From contig NZ_PHSU01000034.1 of the NCBI RefSeq assembly GCF_002814235.1, positions 1 through 64,000 on the forward strand: a stretch of 64,000 nucleotides of DNA, written 5' to 3'. Position numbers and translations under genes: made by a program. Positions 27,437 to 37,793 of this stretch are shown here, piece after piece. Numbering within the stretch: position 1 is the stretch's first letter; each line of letters begins with the position of its first letter. The stretch comes from Pseudomonas sp. QS1027 (GTDB taxonomy: Bacteria; Pseudomonadota; Gammaproteobacteria; Pseudomonadales; Pseudomonadaceae). Under the pieces are notes generated by a model that worked only from the letters and a program-made list of their open reading frames with translations, had not been told where the DNA came from and made no database searches.

Positions 27437-30400
27437 TCAGCTCGCCAGTCCGTGCTCGCGCAACGCCTCCGCCGTCAGGCGCTCCATCTCTTCGTTGTAT
27501 TCACCCCCGATGGCTTCGTAGAGGGCCTGGTATTCGGCGTCGGTCATGGGCCGGGCAAACACTTCCTGCTCGGACTTGCCCAGTGTGCCGGCCGAGGCTT
27601 TCATGACTGCTTGCAGCCGGGTCTTTTCTTCCTCGGGCAGATTTCCATTGTTGAACCAGCGCTCCTGTGCCGATTGCAGGTCCAGCAGGGCATCGCTCTT
27701 GGTCTCGCGCAGCGTCTCTTTCGCGCTGAGCTCCTGCAGGTACTGGACCTCCATGTATTCCTTCCAGAACTCCTGCTTGAGGATCTGCCTGACCCCATCC
27801 AGCGGCTGCTGCTCCTGCTCAAGGATGGCCAGGTAAGCTTCATCCACCTGGGCCGGAGTGACCCCGGCAATTCGGTTGTAATGCATCTTCGAGGCCTGCC
27901 AGGGCAGTTCCAGCCGATCCCCCAGACCGATGCGAAAGGCCAGGTAGACTTCCGCTTCATCGGGACGTCGACCCTCGCCCCGGCGTTTGTTGATCACCGC
28001 CCGGGCCTGGGCGTTGACCCGGTCCAGGCGCGATTTTCCCTTGGCCAGTTGCAGCAGTTTCAACTCGATCTTGCGGGCGTCCGGCTCGGTGTAGGCTTCA
28101 TGCAGCAACACGTCGAGACCCATGTCGCTGAACGCCACGGTGATGCCGTCGGCACAGGCGTCCGATTGCGGTGCGTTGGCCTTGGCGAAGAGTTTCTCGC
28201 GCAGTGCGGTGTCATCGACCGCGGCGCTGACCATGCGCCGGACCCTGTCCACGAGTCCCGGGCGAATGGCCTCGTCGGCATAGTCGGCCGATTCACGCAG
28301 ATCGCCGATAACGTGGAAAAACGCTTCGGACTGCTCGATCGGCTCCTCGCCGGCCAGGCGCAGCCACTTGTCGCGAAAGGCCTCCTGCTGCTGGTTGTCG
28401 AGCCCTTGCAACCAGGCACTTTCATCGCGCGCGGCGGGCCCCCGCGAACCCTGTGGACTATGTGCCGGCGAGTCACCGCCGCTCAGGTCGGCCTCCGATT
28501 CCGAGTCGACTGGTATGTCCAGCCCCAGGTCGATCCCGGTTTCCGTGTGGTAGTCCACGGCGTCATCGAGAAAGTCCCTTGCGATGGGGTTGTGGTAGAG
28601 GTTGATGGCCCTGGCGATGCGTTGCCCCTCTTCGCTGGTGTCCAGGGCGGCGCTGGGGATCGTGGTCAGGTGGTTCGAACTCAGGTCCAGATGGGTCAAT
28701 GCCGGCAGGTCCAGGTAGCCGCTCGGCCACTGGCTGAGCCCGGTGTTGCGCAGGCCGATATGGGTCAGCTCAAGCATCGCGCTGAAATCCGGCGAACGGC
28801 CCAGGGCCGGGTTATTGGACAGGTTCAGCTCCCTCAGGTGGGTCAGCCCTTCGAGCAGGTTGGCCGTTTCCTCGGTCAGGACGATACGGTTGCCGCTCAG
28901 GTTGAGGTGGACCAGTCCGCTCATCGAACCCAACGCGGGGGGAATCTCGGTCAGGACGCCGCCGCCGATATACAGGCGCTTCAACTGGGGGAAACCCTCG
29001 AGGAAACGGTTCAGTCCCCGGGTGATGTCCGGGTGGGTCCCGCTCATGAACAGTTCGGTGACATGGCTGAAGTTGGCCGACAGCGTCGGCAGCCGGGCTG
29101 TCGAGTCGTACAGTGAGAAGTTGAGCTGATAGCCTTCCGGGGCGATGCCCAGGAAGGGTTCCCGGCGCCAGCATTGCCTGATCGCCCGGGCAATATAGTG
29201 CCTGACCGTCACGCCTATCTGGGGATCCGGCGGTGTACTGACCCAGGTTTCGAGCTCCGTGGACAAGGTGTTGTATTCGTTTTCCAGTGCTTCGAGGCGT
29301 TGCACCGCCGCGCCTTCGTTCAGGCCGCGCAGGTCGAGAAAGGCCTCCACATTGCGCCAGTCATGGGTGGGGTAAAGACGTTGCGCAAGCTCGGTGAAGG
29401 CCGGGGAGCGGGCCCCCGCGATTCTTTCGGCCGCCTCGGGCCCGGCGGCAGACGGGCCTGGACGACGGGTGGCCAGGCGCCTCGGCGGTGTTTCGTTGGG
29501 TTTGCCGGGGGGCAGGCCAAGGAGTTTTTCCATCTCCTTGCGCGGCGGCAACGGCTGATCGAGCACGGTCTGCTTCAGGCTGGCGGCCTCATGGGGACTG
29601 GGAAACCCCAGGGCCTTGCGCTCGGTGTCGGGCAGGGCGTGCAGGACACTGCTGTACAGAGTGTCCGGGCCGTGCAGTTCCTGGCCCAGGGCATCATGGG
29701 CTTCATACTGGTCGGCTTGTTTAACCAGGACCTTGCGAATCGGTGCCTGTTCCACGCCGAGGCTGTCGAGCAAGGGCCCGCTGAAGTAGGGCTCGCGTAT
29801 TTCCAGGCGAACCTGATCCGACCAGCCGGGCAGCTTGCCGATCTGGCTGAGGATCAGCTTGTCGGTATCGGGGTTGCTCGTCGCCTCGAGATACAGTCCT
29901 TCCCGGGCGCGCGCCAGGCGCAGCTTGCGACTGTAAGCGCGGGCCTCTTCGGCCAGGCGCAACGGCACACGCCTGGCGTTGAGCAGAACCCGCTGTTCGG
30001 CCGGACTGGCGTTTCTGGACAATTCCTCCGCGACCGGCGTCGACAGGCTGGGAAACTCTTTGCGGATCACCGCAACGGCGGGGTCGTTGCTCTGGGTGCG
30101 ATAGCGATAGTGTGAATCGAACAGCGCCGCCCGGCGATTGCTGGCCTGGGTCGCGAGCTTGCGCCTGAGGGCCACGGCACGGGCATCCAGGCTGATGGGA
30201 CCGGTGCCGAAGTCTTCGCCCAGCAAACTGCGGATCTCGGCCTCGTCGAGGTTTTCCAGGACCTTGCGCAGCAGTTGATTGGCGTCGAGCCCGGGCCAGC
30301 GCAGGTCGATGCGCTGCAAGGCTTGCGCCTGGCCGGCGGGGTATTCCTTCAGCGGCACGCCGTGGCGGTCCAGCAAGCGCAACACTTTCGAGGGCGGCCA

Positions 30401-32431
30401 GACCGGTTCGCTGGTGAGCAATTGCAGTTCCATGTGCAGTTCGTCGATTGAACTGTTGGCCGCGCCACCGCTTTGCAGGCGTTGCACCAGGCGCTTGAGG
30501 TCACGGTCGAGCTTGAAGCGGGTCACGCTGTCTTCGAGCAGGGCCGGGGGCGGTTCCTGGTCCAGGTGCAGCAGACGCAGGGCATCGTCGTCGACCCCGC
30601 TCAGTTGCATGATTTTTTCCGCCGACGCCGGGTCCAGGCTGGCCGCATCCGACCCCAGCCGGGAAAACAGCTGCGGTTGCCGCCACTGCAAGGGTTGCTC
30701 GAACTCATGGAGCCAGGCGCCCTTGCCGTTGTGATAGACCTGCGGTGCATAGGCGTCGGGATTGTTCGGGTGTTGCAGGTGGAAGCGCCTGGCGGTGGCG
30801 CCGGGCCTGATCTGGTAATGGCGGCCGTTGAGACCCAGGTAGGTCTTGTCCTGATGGCGATAGAGCCCCGTGGCATCGGGTTTCAGCTCCGGCGAGTCGG
30901 GTAGCCGCTGTTCATAGGGGGTCAGGTCGGGCTTCCAGAGTGCCGGCTCGCCCTGGGGCGACTTGATCGGCTTGAGTCCTTCGATAAACCTCGAACCTTC
31001 GAAGTCCAGGGTCATGACGGCCCCCAGCCCCAGCAGTTCAACGTTCAGCAGCACGCCCATAAAACCGAGCACTGCCTGCATTTTCTCTTCATGGCTCCAT
31101 TCCTCGATGCCGTTGTAGAGCTGCACGATCAGTTGCGCGGCGGCGACCGCGAGCATTGCCTCGCCGAGCCCGGGTACCAGGAACAACAGGTTGATCCCCC
31201 AGTTCAGCAACGAGCGCAGGCGCGCGGTGCGGGTCTTCTTGTCCTCGTCGTCCGTGGGCACCGCGCTGACCCGGGCGTCGTCGAGCTTCTTGACCGTTTG
31301 CAGGACGCAGAACTCGGTGAAGGGGGTGTCCCCCAGCGAGCCTTTCTCCAACTGCAGGCTGGCTTGCGGGGCCGGCTTGCGCTGCCCGCTGACGGGGTCG
31401 AGGGGGTTCAGGCAATCCTCGAGGGCACGCAAGAGTGCCGGTTGGGTGCGCAGGTGAACATAGCGCTTGAAGAGCGCCTGATAGATTTTATCCCGCAGCC
31501 GTTCCCTGAGCTCATCGTGGAAGGCCTTGAAAGACGGATAGCGCTTGACGGCCTGGTGCGGGTCACCCGACAGATAGGCCACGCAAGGTCGCTCGCCGGT
31601 GCTGGAGGGGGCGTCATGCTCGATCAGCAGCACGCCCTTGAGCAGCGCGCCCCAGGCGCCGCTGTCGACGTTCGGAAAGTCGAGCAGGGTCAGGGAGTAG
31701 CAGTGCACGGGCCGGTTGTCCCAACGGGTTGTCTGCGTCGGGTCGAGCAGGCTGTGCAGCATCTGGTAAGCCGATTGATCCAGGTTACCCTTGATCAGGG
31801 CGATCTCCGCCTGCACCGCCAGTTCGTCGCGCTCCTGGTGCTCGAAGAGGGTCTTGTAGAGCGGGCTTGGGTGGTTGCGCGCGGTACGCAGGAGAAAGTG
31901 TTCGATGTACCTCTTGTACTGGCCGCCGAGGTCGAGCCGGCGACAGACGGCAGCGAAGTCCGGGGGCGTGATGGGCTTTTTCAGGGCCGCGGTGCTTTTC
32001 CGCAGGATGGCCGAGCCGTGGTCGAAACCGAATGTGCCGGTTTCGCTGCTTTCGAAGTTCTGCAGGGCGGCTTGCAGCAGGCTCTGCACGACACTGTTCT
32101 CCCGACGCGGTTCGCCGAGGGTGGCGGCGGCGAGGATATGCACGTGCCGGAGTTGGTCGTGGTGAATGTCCAGGCCCGGGCCATAGTGGTCGTTCAGGGC
32201 CTGGGTGAGCAGCGGCGCGGCAAAGTCCCTGGCGCTTTTGAAACCGTGCAGATGGCGCGCCAGTGCGGCTTTGGATATCTGGCTGCGCTTGAGCCGCGTG
32301 GCGAATGCCAGGCGTCGTTCGAGGGAAGCCTGGGTCAGCCAGGAGGGCAGTCGCTTGAGGATCAGGCGATGGTTCCTGGTCGATCGCACCTGGCTGGCGG
32401 AGGCGGCAAGTGGGCGTTGCTCGGTACTCAT
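27437..32431 (-). CDS. NEL-type E3 ubiquitin ligase effector with DUF6543 and leucine-rich repeats (paralogue 2)
   Basis: This is a 1664-residue paralogue of the proteins at 21975-27302 and 32582-37702. The ATG at 32431 is favoured; a TTG three codons upstream with GGAAAAAG before it is an alternative. Shared blocks are 'VCRRLDLGGQYKRYIEHF', 'VPTDDEDKKTRTARL' and 'LLEDSVTRFKLDRDLKRLV'. One hydrophobic stretch (about residues 415-470) is followed by a conserved central domain, leucine-rich repeats (about residues 1100-1250) and the NEL domain with Cys1426 in 'SDACADGITVAFSDMG'. It follows paralogue 3 on the same strand by 150 bases. Predicted to ubiquitinate eukaryotic proteins; target and secretion route are unknown. 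Some acidic Ser/Asp-rich sequence sits between LRR and NEL. Confidence 0.87.
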   Translation of the reverse strand: MSTEQRPLAASASQVRSTRNHRLILKRLPSWLTQASLERRLAFATRLKRSQISKAALARHLHGFKSARDFAAPLLTQALNDHYGPGLDIHHDQLRHVHILAAATLGEPRRENSVVQSLLQAALQNFESSETGTFGFDHGSAILRKSTAALKKPITPPDFAAVCRRLDLGGQYKRYIEHFLLRTARNHPSPLYKTLFEHQERDELAVQAEIALIKGNLDQSAYQMLHSLLDPTQTTRWDNRPVHCYSLTLLDFPNVDSGAWGALLKGVLLIEHDAPSSTGERPCVAYLSGDPHQAVKRYPSFKAFHDELRERLRDKIYQALFKRYVHLRTQPALLRALEDCLNPLDPVSGQRKPAPQASLQLEKGSLGDTPFTEFCVLQTVKKLDDARVSAVPTDDEDKKTRTARLRSLLNWGINLLFLVPGLGEAMLAVAAAQLIVQLYNGIEEWSHEEKMQAVLGFMGVLLNVELLGLGAVMTLDFEGSRFIEGLKPIKSPQGEPALWKPDLTPYEQRLPDSPELKPDATGLYRHQDKTYLGLNGRHYQIRPGATARRFHLQHPNNPDAYAPQVYHNGKGAWLHEFEQPLQWRQPQLFSRLGSDAASLDPASAEKIMQLSGVDDDALRLLHLDQEPPPALLEDSVTRFKLDRDLKRLVQRLQSGGAANSSIDELHMELQLLTSEPVWPPSKVLRLLDRHGVPLKEYPAGQAQALQRIDLRWPGLDANQLLRKVLENLDEAEIRSLLGEDFGTGPISLDARAVALRRKLATQASNRRAALFDSHYRYRTQSNDPAVAVIRKEFPSLSTPVAEELSRNASPAEQRVLLNARRVPLRLAEEARAYSRKLRLARAREGLYLEATSNPDTDKLILSQIGKLPGWSDQVRLEIREPYFSGPLLDSLGVEQAPIRKVLVKQADQYEAHDALGQELHGPDTLYSSVLHALPDTERKALGFPSPHEAASLKQTVLDQPLPPRKEMEKLLGLPPGKPNETPPRRLATRRPGPSAAGPEAAERIAGARSPAFTELAQRLYPTHDWRNVEAFLDLRGLNEGAAVQRLEALENEYNTLSTELETWVSTPPDPQIGVTVRHYIARAIRQCWRREPFLGIAPEGYQLNFSLYDSTARLPTLSANFSHVTELFMSGTHPDITRGLNRFLEGFPQLKRLYIGGGVLTEIPPALGSMSGLVHLNLSGNRIVLTEETANLLEGLTHLRELNLSNNPALGRSPDFSAMLELTHIGLRNTGLSQWPSGYLDLPALTHLDLSSNHLTTIPSAALDTSEEGQRIARAINLYHNPIARDFLDDAVDYHTETGIDLGLDIPVDSESEADLSGGDSPAHSPQGSRGPAARDESAWLQGLDNQQQEAFRDKWLRLAGEEPIEQSEAFFHVIGDLRESADYADEAIRPGLVDRVRRMVSAAVDDTALREKLFAKANAPQSDACADGITVAFSDMGLDVLLHEAYTEPDARKIELKLLQLAKGKSRLDRVNAQARAVINKRRGEGRRPDEAEVYLAFRIGLGDRLELPWQASKMHYNRIAGVTPAQVDEAYLAILEQEQQPLDGVRQILKQEFWKEYMEVQYLQELSAKETLRETKSDALLDLQSAQERWFNNGNLPEEEKTRLQAVMKASAGTLGKSEQEVFARPMTDAEYQALYEAIGGEYNEEMERLTAEALREHGLAS

Positions 32432-32581
32432 GAAGATCAACTTTTTCCGTGAATGAGGCTTTCAGCTTATGCCGAACGCCTGCACTTAAAAGTTGAAAAA
32501 GTTGAGTTGAATCAGTCGGTTGATATCAATAATCCGTACCTTTGAAATAGTCGGTTATGGCCTTTTGACCAGCGTCTCATG

Positions 32582-35500
32582 CTAGTTGGCTGCAACCTCG
32601 TGTTGCCGCAGCAACTGTTCGCTCAACTGCTCCAGGGTGTCGCTGTAGGCTTTGGCGATATCGCCGGACAGCCTCAGATAGGTGCTGTCGGTCATGGCAC
32701 TGGCGAAGGCTTCGCCGGGTGTCAGCCCGAGTGTCTGGGCCGACTGTTTTATCGTCTCGGCCAGGTCGGCGTTCTGCTGCTCGTCCAGGGGGTTGCCGCC
32801 GAACCATTCGCGTTGTGCACCCAGCAAATCGTCGAGCGCGCCGATCATCTGGTCGCGCTGCTCCCGTGGCGCCTTGAGAGGCCCTTCCTGAAAGCGTTCC
32901 TCCAGATAGTCCTTCCAGAACGGCTGGCTGACCAGACTCCTGGACATTTCGCCGGGCTGACGCTCCTCGGCCAGGATGGCCTGGTAAGCCTCGTCCAGCT
33001 TCGTGTTGTCCACACCGGCCATCCGACCGTGATTCATTTTCCGGGCTTGCCAGGGCAACCCGAGCCTTTCGGCCAGGCCGATGCGAAAGGCCAGGTAGAT
33101 CTCCGCTTCATCGGGATTCGCCCCGCTGTCCTTGCGCGCATCGATCAGGCGCCTGGCCTGGCGGTTCACCTGTTCCAGGTGCACTTTACCCTTGGCCAGT
33201 TGCAGCAGCTCGGCTTCACGGGCTTCGAGGGGCAGGGCCCTGGCCTCATACAGCAGGACATCGAAGCCCATGTCGCTGAAGACCACGCTGATCCCGTCTT
33301 CACAGCTGTCCGGATCCGGTGCATTGGCGCGCCTGAACAGCTGCTCGCGCAGTTCGGTATTTTCCGCGGCGGCCCTGACCATGTGCCAGACGCGCTCGGA
33401 CAATTCAGGACGATGTTCGGCGCTGAGATAGTCGGCGGAATACCTGAGGTCTTCCAGCACCCGGAAAAACGCCTCGGAGGCTTCGACATCGTCGCTGGCC
33501 AGCCGCAGCCACAGGTAACGCCTGGTTTCCCGTTCCGACCGGCTCAGGCCCTCGATCCAGTGGCTGCTTTCACGCGGCACGGGTGAGGGGGTGCCCCAGC
33601 GGTTATGCCGGGTGCTGGCGCGTGATTGCGAGCGCGAACCGCTGCTCCAGTCCGATTGATCCTCGCTTTCGATCAGCACATCCAGGCCCAGGTCGAGATC
33701 GGTTTCCATTCGATAATGGTCGACCCGCTGGCGCAGTGCTGCCGGTATCGGGTTGCCTTCCAGGTTGATTGCCCGGTTGAGGCGTTGACGTTGCGGGTCG
33801 GTCCCGAAGACTTCGTCGGGAATGTCGCTGATGCGGTTGTCGCTGAGGTCGAGGCGTCTCAGGGCCGGGAGATTGGCATAACCCGGCGGCCAGTCGCGCA
33901 GCCCGGTGTTGCGCAGGTGCAGGTAGGCGAGGCGAGTCAGCGGGCTCAGGTCGGGGAGCATGGACAGGGCGCTATTGTTTTCCAGGACCAGTACTTCCAG
34001 GCCGGTCAGCTGGGTCAGGGGACCGGAGTTGACCGGCGTCAGGACGATCTGGTTGGCCTTGAGGTCGAGGTGCCTGAGCGCTGTCAGCCGGCCAAGAGCC
34101 GGGGGGAGGCGGGTGAGGGCATTGCGGCTCATGTCCAGGCGTTGCAGGCGTGGGAAGGCGTCGAGGAAACTGTCCAGTTCCGGCGCGACGTTGAGCCCCA
34201 GGCCGCGCAGATGCAGTTCGCTGACATGTTCGAAGTTTGCCGAAAGCGCCGGCAGACGGCCCACCGGATAGCCCGCCAGGCTGAGCTGGCGACCGCCGAT
34301 GGGCAGGCCGTCGGCATCGCAGGCCAGGTCTGTCTCATGGCGCCAGCAGCGCTTGATCTGCAGGGCGATCTGTTGTTTGCCGTGGGCCTCGGCGGAGGAC
34401 TGGGGTTCGCCGAGCCAGGCGTCAAGCTCGTCTTCCAGGGTGGCGTATTCAAGCTCCAGCGCCCGCAGTCGCCCGATGCCCGCGCCCAGGCTCATGTCCC
34501 GCAGGCCATGCAGGGTTTCCACCTCGCCGAGGCGCAGGGTCGGATACAACTCCTGGGCGAGGCGGTTGAATTCGAATGAGCGCAGTGCCCGGCCCACGCC
34601 GCGCCCGCTCAGCGGGTAGGCCAATTGTCCGTCGGCCAGGTGCATCGGCGGTATGTGCTGCGGTTTGATGGGCGGCAGGCCGAGGCGCTCGCGCAACGTT
34701 TCGCGGGGCGGCAGCGGCAGTTCGAGGAGCTTTTGCCGCAGCTGCGCGCCCTGACCGACATGGGGCAAGCCGAGGGCGGCCCGCTCGGCGTCCGGCAGGG
34801 CATGCAGCACTGCCGCATAGAGGTCGTCCGGGCCATGCAGTTCCTGACCTTCGGCGTCGCGGGCGGCATAACGCTGGCCCTGCTTGATCAGGACCTTGAG
34901 CGCCGCGGCCGACTCGGGGCCGATGCTGTCCAGCAGCGGCCCGTCGAATGCCCCGTCGCGGATTTCCAGGCGCACGGTGTTCGACCAGCCCGGCAGTTTT
35001 TCCAGCATGGGCAGGATGACCCGGTAGGCCTCGGCCTGGTCGACCGAGTCGAGACAGGCCTGTTCGTAGAGCCGGGCGATACGGACGTTGTGCAGGTAGT
35101 AGCGGGCCTCCTCGGCCAGGCGCAGGGGCACTGATCCGGCGGCGAGCCGTTGCAGTTCGGCGCTGTTGGCGTGGCTGACCAGTTCCCTGGCCACCAGGCT
35201 CGGCAGCGAGGAGAAGTCCCGCTGGAGTACCGCCACCGCGGCTGACGGATTGGCCGGGCGGGTGCGAAATTCATAGTGGGAGGCGAACAGGCTGTGCCGC
35301 CGCTTGAACGCTTCCCTGGCCAGTATCTGCCGCAGTTGGCGGGTGCGCGCCGGCAGGCTGAGGGGGCCTTGTCCGAACTCTTCGTCGAGCAGGCTGGCGA
35401 TCTCGGGTTCGTCGAGCCGGGTGAGCACGAGTTCGAGCAAATCATTGGCATGCAGGTTGTCCCAGGTGGCGTCTATGCGGGTCACCCGGGCGTCTATATC

Positions 35501-37702
35501 GGGTGGGTACTCGGTCAGCGTGACCTTTTGCTCATCGAGCAAACGCAGCACTTTCGAGGCCGGCCACACGGGCCGGTGGGTCAGCAGTTGCAGGGTCATG
35601 TGCAACTCATCCCGTGAATAACCCAGGGCATCGCCCCGTTGCAGGCGGGCGATCAGGCCGTCGAGGTCCTGGTCGAGCTTGAAGCGGATCAGGGTGTCGC
35701 GCAGCAAGGCCGGGGGTGGCAGGTTATCCAGGTGCACACTGCGCAGCACATCGCCGTCGATGCCGCTGATCTGCATGACCCGCCGGGCCGTGCTTGCGTC
35801 GAGGGCCGCGGCCTCCGGCCCCAGGCGGGTAAACGCGCGCAGGTCATCCCAGGCCAGCGGCTGCTCGAACTCATGGACCCAGGCACCGGCGTCGTTGTGC
35901 CGGAAGGTCGGGGTATAGGCGTCGGTTTTGCGTGGGTGTCGGGCTTGATAGCGGCGGGACGCTGGCTGCGGCTTGAGTTCGTAGTATTGGCCGTCGATCG
36001 GCAGGTAGGTCCGGCCCTGATGGTGATAGAGGCCCATGGCATCGGGCTCCAGCGTCCGGGGCAGGACAGGCTTGTGGGCGAACGGCGTCAGGTCGGGATT
36101 GAACAGGCGTATATCGCCATTGGGCAGCGTCACCGCGCGCAGCCCATCGACAAAGCCGGCACTGGCGATCGCCGCGTTTTCGGCGGCTGCCGCGGACGCA
36201 CCGGCGGCCCCCAGCGCGGCGATCAACGCGAGGTTTTGCAACACGCCGGTCAGGTAGGCCCAGGCTTGTGCTTTTTCGCCCACGGCGAAGCTGTCTATGC
36301 CGTGGAAAATACTGTTGCCCAGTTGTACCGCGACCACTCCCAGCATGATTTCCCCCAGCCCCGGGACAACGAACGCCGCGACATTGAGGATATTGAGGGC
36401 AATATTGAGGTAGTGCTGCAGGCGTGCCGTGAGGCTTTGCCGGTCTTTTTCCTCTGTGGGTACCGCGACAAACAGGGCATCGGCGAAGAAGGTCTCGACC
36501 TTCTGTTGGTAGCGCTGGCGAAACAGGTAAGCGCCGATTTCCTCGCCGGCGACATCGAGTTTTGCCCGTGGGTCGGGTGTCGGCTGATAGAAATAGCCGT
36601 TCCATTGCTTCGGGTTGAGGCGTTCCTGGAGCTTGTCGAAAAAGCGGGTCCGCTCGTGCTGGGGAATGAAGCGGACAAAGAACTTCAGGTAATCGAGCGT
36701 CCGCAGCTTTTCCCGCAGGTCGTCTTCGAAGGCGGTGCGGGAAGGGTATTGCTTGATGGGGTGGAAGGGATCGTCCGGCAGGTAGACCACCCAACTGCGG
36801 GCATGGTCGGCGGTACGTACGACCAGAATGCCGTTGAGCGCGATCCTCAGCAGGCTCAAGGTAAAGCAGCGTTGTGGGTGTCCGGCCGGTACCGGCACTT
36901 CCTTGCCCTTGGCCACCTCCAGCATCAGCCGATAGGCGGTCTCGTCCAGATGGGCGCGCAGGAAGGCGATATGCACCTGGGTTTCGAGGGCATAGGCGTC
37001 ATGGACGGTGAAATGGCCGCGAACAGCGTGCTGCGCCGCCAGCGCCGCTTCCCCAGCCCTGGCGGCGGGGAAGAACACTTCATTGAGATGTGCCTGGTAC
37101 TGCCGGCCCAGATCCAGCTTGCGGCACAGGGCGGCGAACCTGGCCGGCGAAAGGGCCAGCCGCCGCGCGTCCGGATCGATGGGATTGCCGCTGTAGATCG
37201 CCGCCGCGTCGCCAGGTGCGTCGAGCCTGCCTTCCTCGGTTTCCCGGGCTTCGTAGTTGTGCAGCGCGGCGTGCAGCAGGGTGGAGATGGATGAGCGGAG
37301 GTCGCCCGGGATGCCCTTGGTCGGGTGCAGGATGAAGGTCCGATTGGCGTCCAGCACCTGTCCGAACTCCTTCTTCAAGGCCTGTTCCAGCAAGGGTTTG
37401 GCGAAGGCTTCAATACTGCTCATGTTGCGCAGCACGGCCTGGACCTGGCGCTGGTAGTGCAGGCAGGCGGTGTAGCTTTTATGCAGTTGGCTGAAGATCT
37501 CCGGCGCTTCTTTCAACACCGGCAGGTCGGCGGCCAGTGCGCGTTGCCCCAGGGCCAGGTGCGTTGCGGTGTCGGCCTGGACCAGCCATCCGGGGAACTT
37601 GCCCTTGACCCGATCATAGTGGCGCCCCCGATGCCCTTGGAGCATGGGGGGACGGCTGGGGGGAGTGGCGGACCCGACGTCCGCCGAAGTATTTGCTGTC
37701 AT
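32582..37702 (-). CDS. NEL-type E3 ubiquitin ligase effector with DUF6543 and leucine-rich repeats (paralogue 3)
   Basis: This is a 1706-residue protein with the same layout: DUF6543/dermonecrotic-toxin N-terminus ('LCRKLDLGRQYQAHLNEV', 'VPTEEKDRQSLTARL'), a hydrophobic alanine-rich segment near residues 440-530 ('GVVAVQLGNSIFHGID', 'AALGAAGASAAAAENAAIA'), the central conserved domain, leucine-rich repeats near residues 1165-1330 and a NEL domain with Cys1467 in 'PDSCEDGISVVFSDMGF'. CED at the active site is the same triplet as in Shigella IpaH proteins. The start at 37702 lacks a strong ribosome site. Downstream is paralogue 2 on the same strand, upstream the ADP-ribosyltransferase-like gene, 91 bases away. 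Confidence 0.87.
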   Translation of the reverse strand: MTANTSADVGSATPPSRPPMLQGHRGRHYDRVKGKFPGWLVQADTATHLALGQRALAADLPVLKEAPEIFSQLHKSYTACLHYQRQVQAVLRNMSSIEAFAKPLLEQALKKEFGQVLDANRTFILHPTKGIPGDLRSSISTLLHAALHNYEARETEEGRLDAPGDAAAIYSGNPIDPDARRLALSPARFAALCRKLDLGRQYQAHLNEVFFPAARAGEAALAAQHAVRGHFTVHDAYALETQVHIAFLRAHLDETAYRLMLEVAKGKEVPVPAGHPQRCFTLSLLRIALNGILVVRTADHARSWVVYLPDDPFHPIKQYPSRTAFEDDLREKLRTLDYLKFFVRFIPQHERTRFFDKLQERLNPKQWNGYFYQPTPDPRAKLDVAGEEIGAYLFRQRYQQKVETFFADALFVAVPTEEKDRQSLTARLQHYLNIALNILNVAAFVVPGLGEIMLGVVAVQLGNSIFHGIDSFAVGEKAQAWAYLTGVLQNLALIAALGAAGASAAAAENAAIASAGFVDGLRAVTLPNGDIRLFNPDLTPFAHKPVLPRTLEPDAMGLYHHQGRTYLPIDGQYYELKPQPASRRYQARHPRKTDAYTPTFRHNDAGAWVHEFEQPLAWDDLRAFTRLGPEAAALDASTARRVMQISGIDGDVLRSVHLDNLPPPALLRDTLIRFKLDQDLDGLIARLQRGDALGYSRDELHMTLQLLTHRPVWPASKVLRLLDEQKVTLTEYPPDIDARVTRIDATWDNLHANDLLELVLTRLDEPEIASLLDEEFGQGPLSLPARTRQLRQILAREAFKRRHSLFASHYEFRTRPANPSAAVAVLQRDFSSLPSLVARELVSHANSAELQRLAAGSVPLRLAEEARYYLHNVRIARLYEQACLDSVDQAEAYRVILPMLEKLPGWSNTVRLEIRDGAFDGPLLDSIGPESAAALKVLIKQGQRYAARDAEGQELHGPDDLYAAVLHALPDAERAALGLPHVGQGAQLRQKLLELPLPPRETLRERLGLPPIKPQHIPPMHLADGQLAYPLSGRGVGRALRSFEFNRLAQELYPTLRLGEVETLHGLRDMSLGAGIGRLRALELEYATLEDELDAWLGEPQSSAEAHGKQQIALQIKRCWRHETDLACDADGLPIGGRQLSLAGYPVGRLPALSANFEHVSELHLRGLGLNVAPELDSFLDAFPRLQRLDMSRNALTRLPPALGRLTALRHLDLKANQIVLTPVNSGPLTQLTGLEVLVLENNSALSMLPDLSPLTRLAYLHLRNTGLRDWPPGYANLPALRRLDLSDNRISDIPDEVFGTDPQRQRLNRAINLEGNPIPAALRQRVDHYRMETDLDLGLDVLIESEDQSDWSSGSRSQSRASTRHNRWGTPSPVPRESSHWIEGLSRSERETRRYLWLRLASDDVEASEAFFRVLEDLRYSADYLSAEHRPELSERVWHMVRAAAENTELREQLFRRANAPDPDSCEDGISVVFSDMGFDVLLYEARALPLEAREAELLQLAKGKVHLEQVNRQARRLIDARKDSGANPDEAEIYLAFRIGLAERLGLPWQARKMNHGRMAGVDNTKLDEAYQAILAEERQPGEMSRSLVSQPFWKDYLEERFQEGPLKAPREQRDQMIGALDDLLGAQREWFGGNPLDEQQNADLAETIKQSAQTLGLTPGEAFASAMTDSTYLRLSGDIAKAYSDTLEQLSEQLLRQHEVAAN

Positions 37703-37793
37703 GGTGTAAAGCCCGATTCGTTATTCGAATGGGCAGCGTATGCGGCGTATCGCTTGGGCCTGCGGTAGGTATTCACCCGATCAGGCGGTGAAA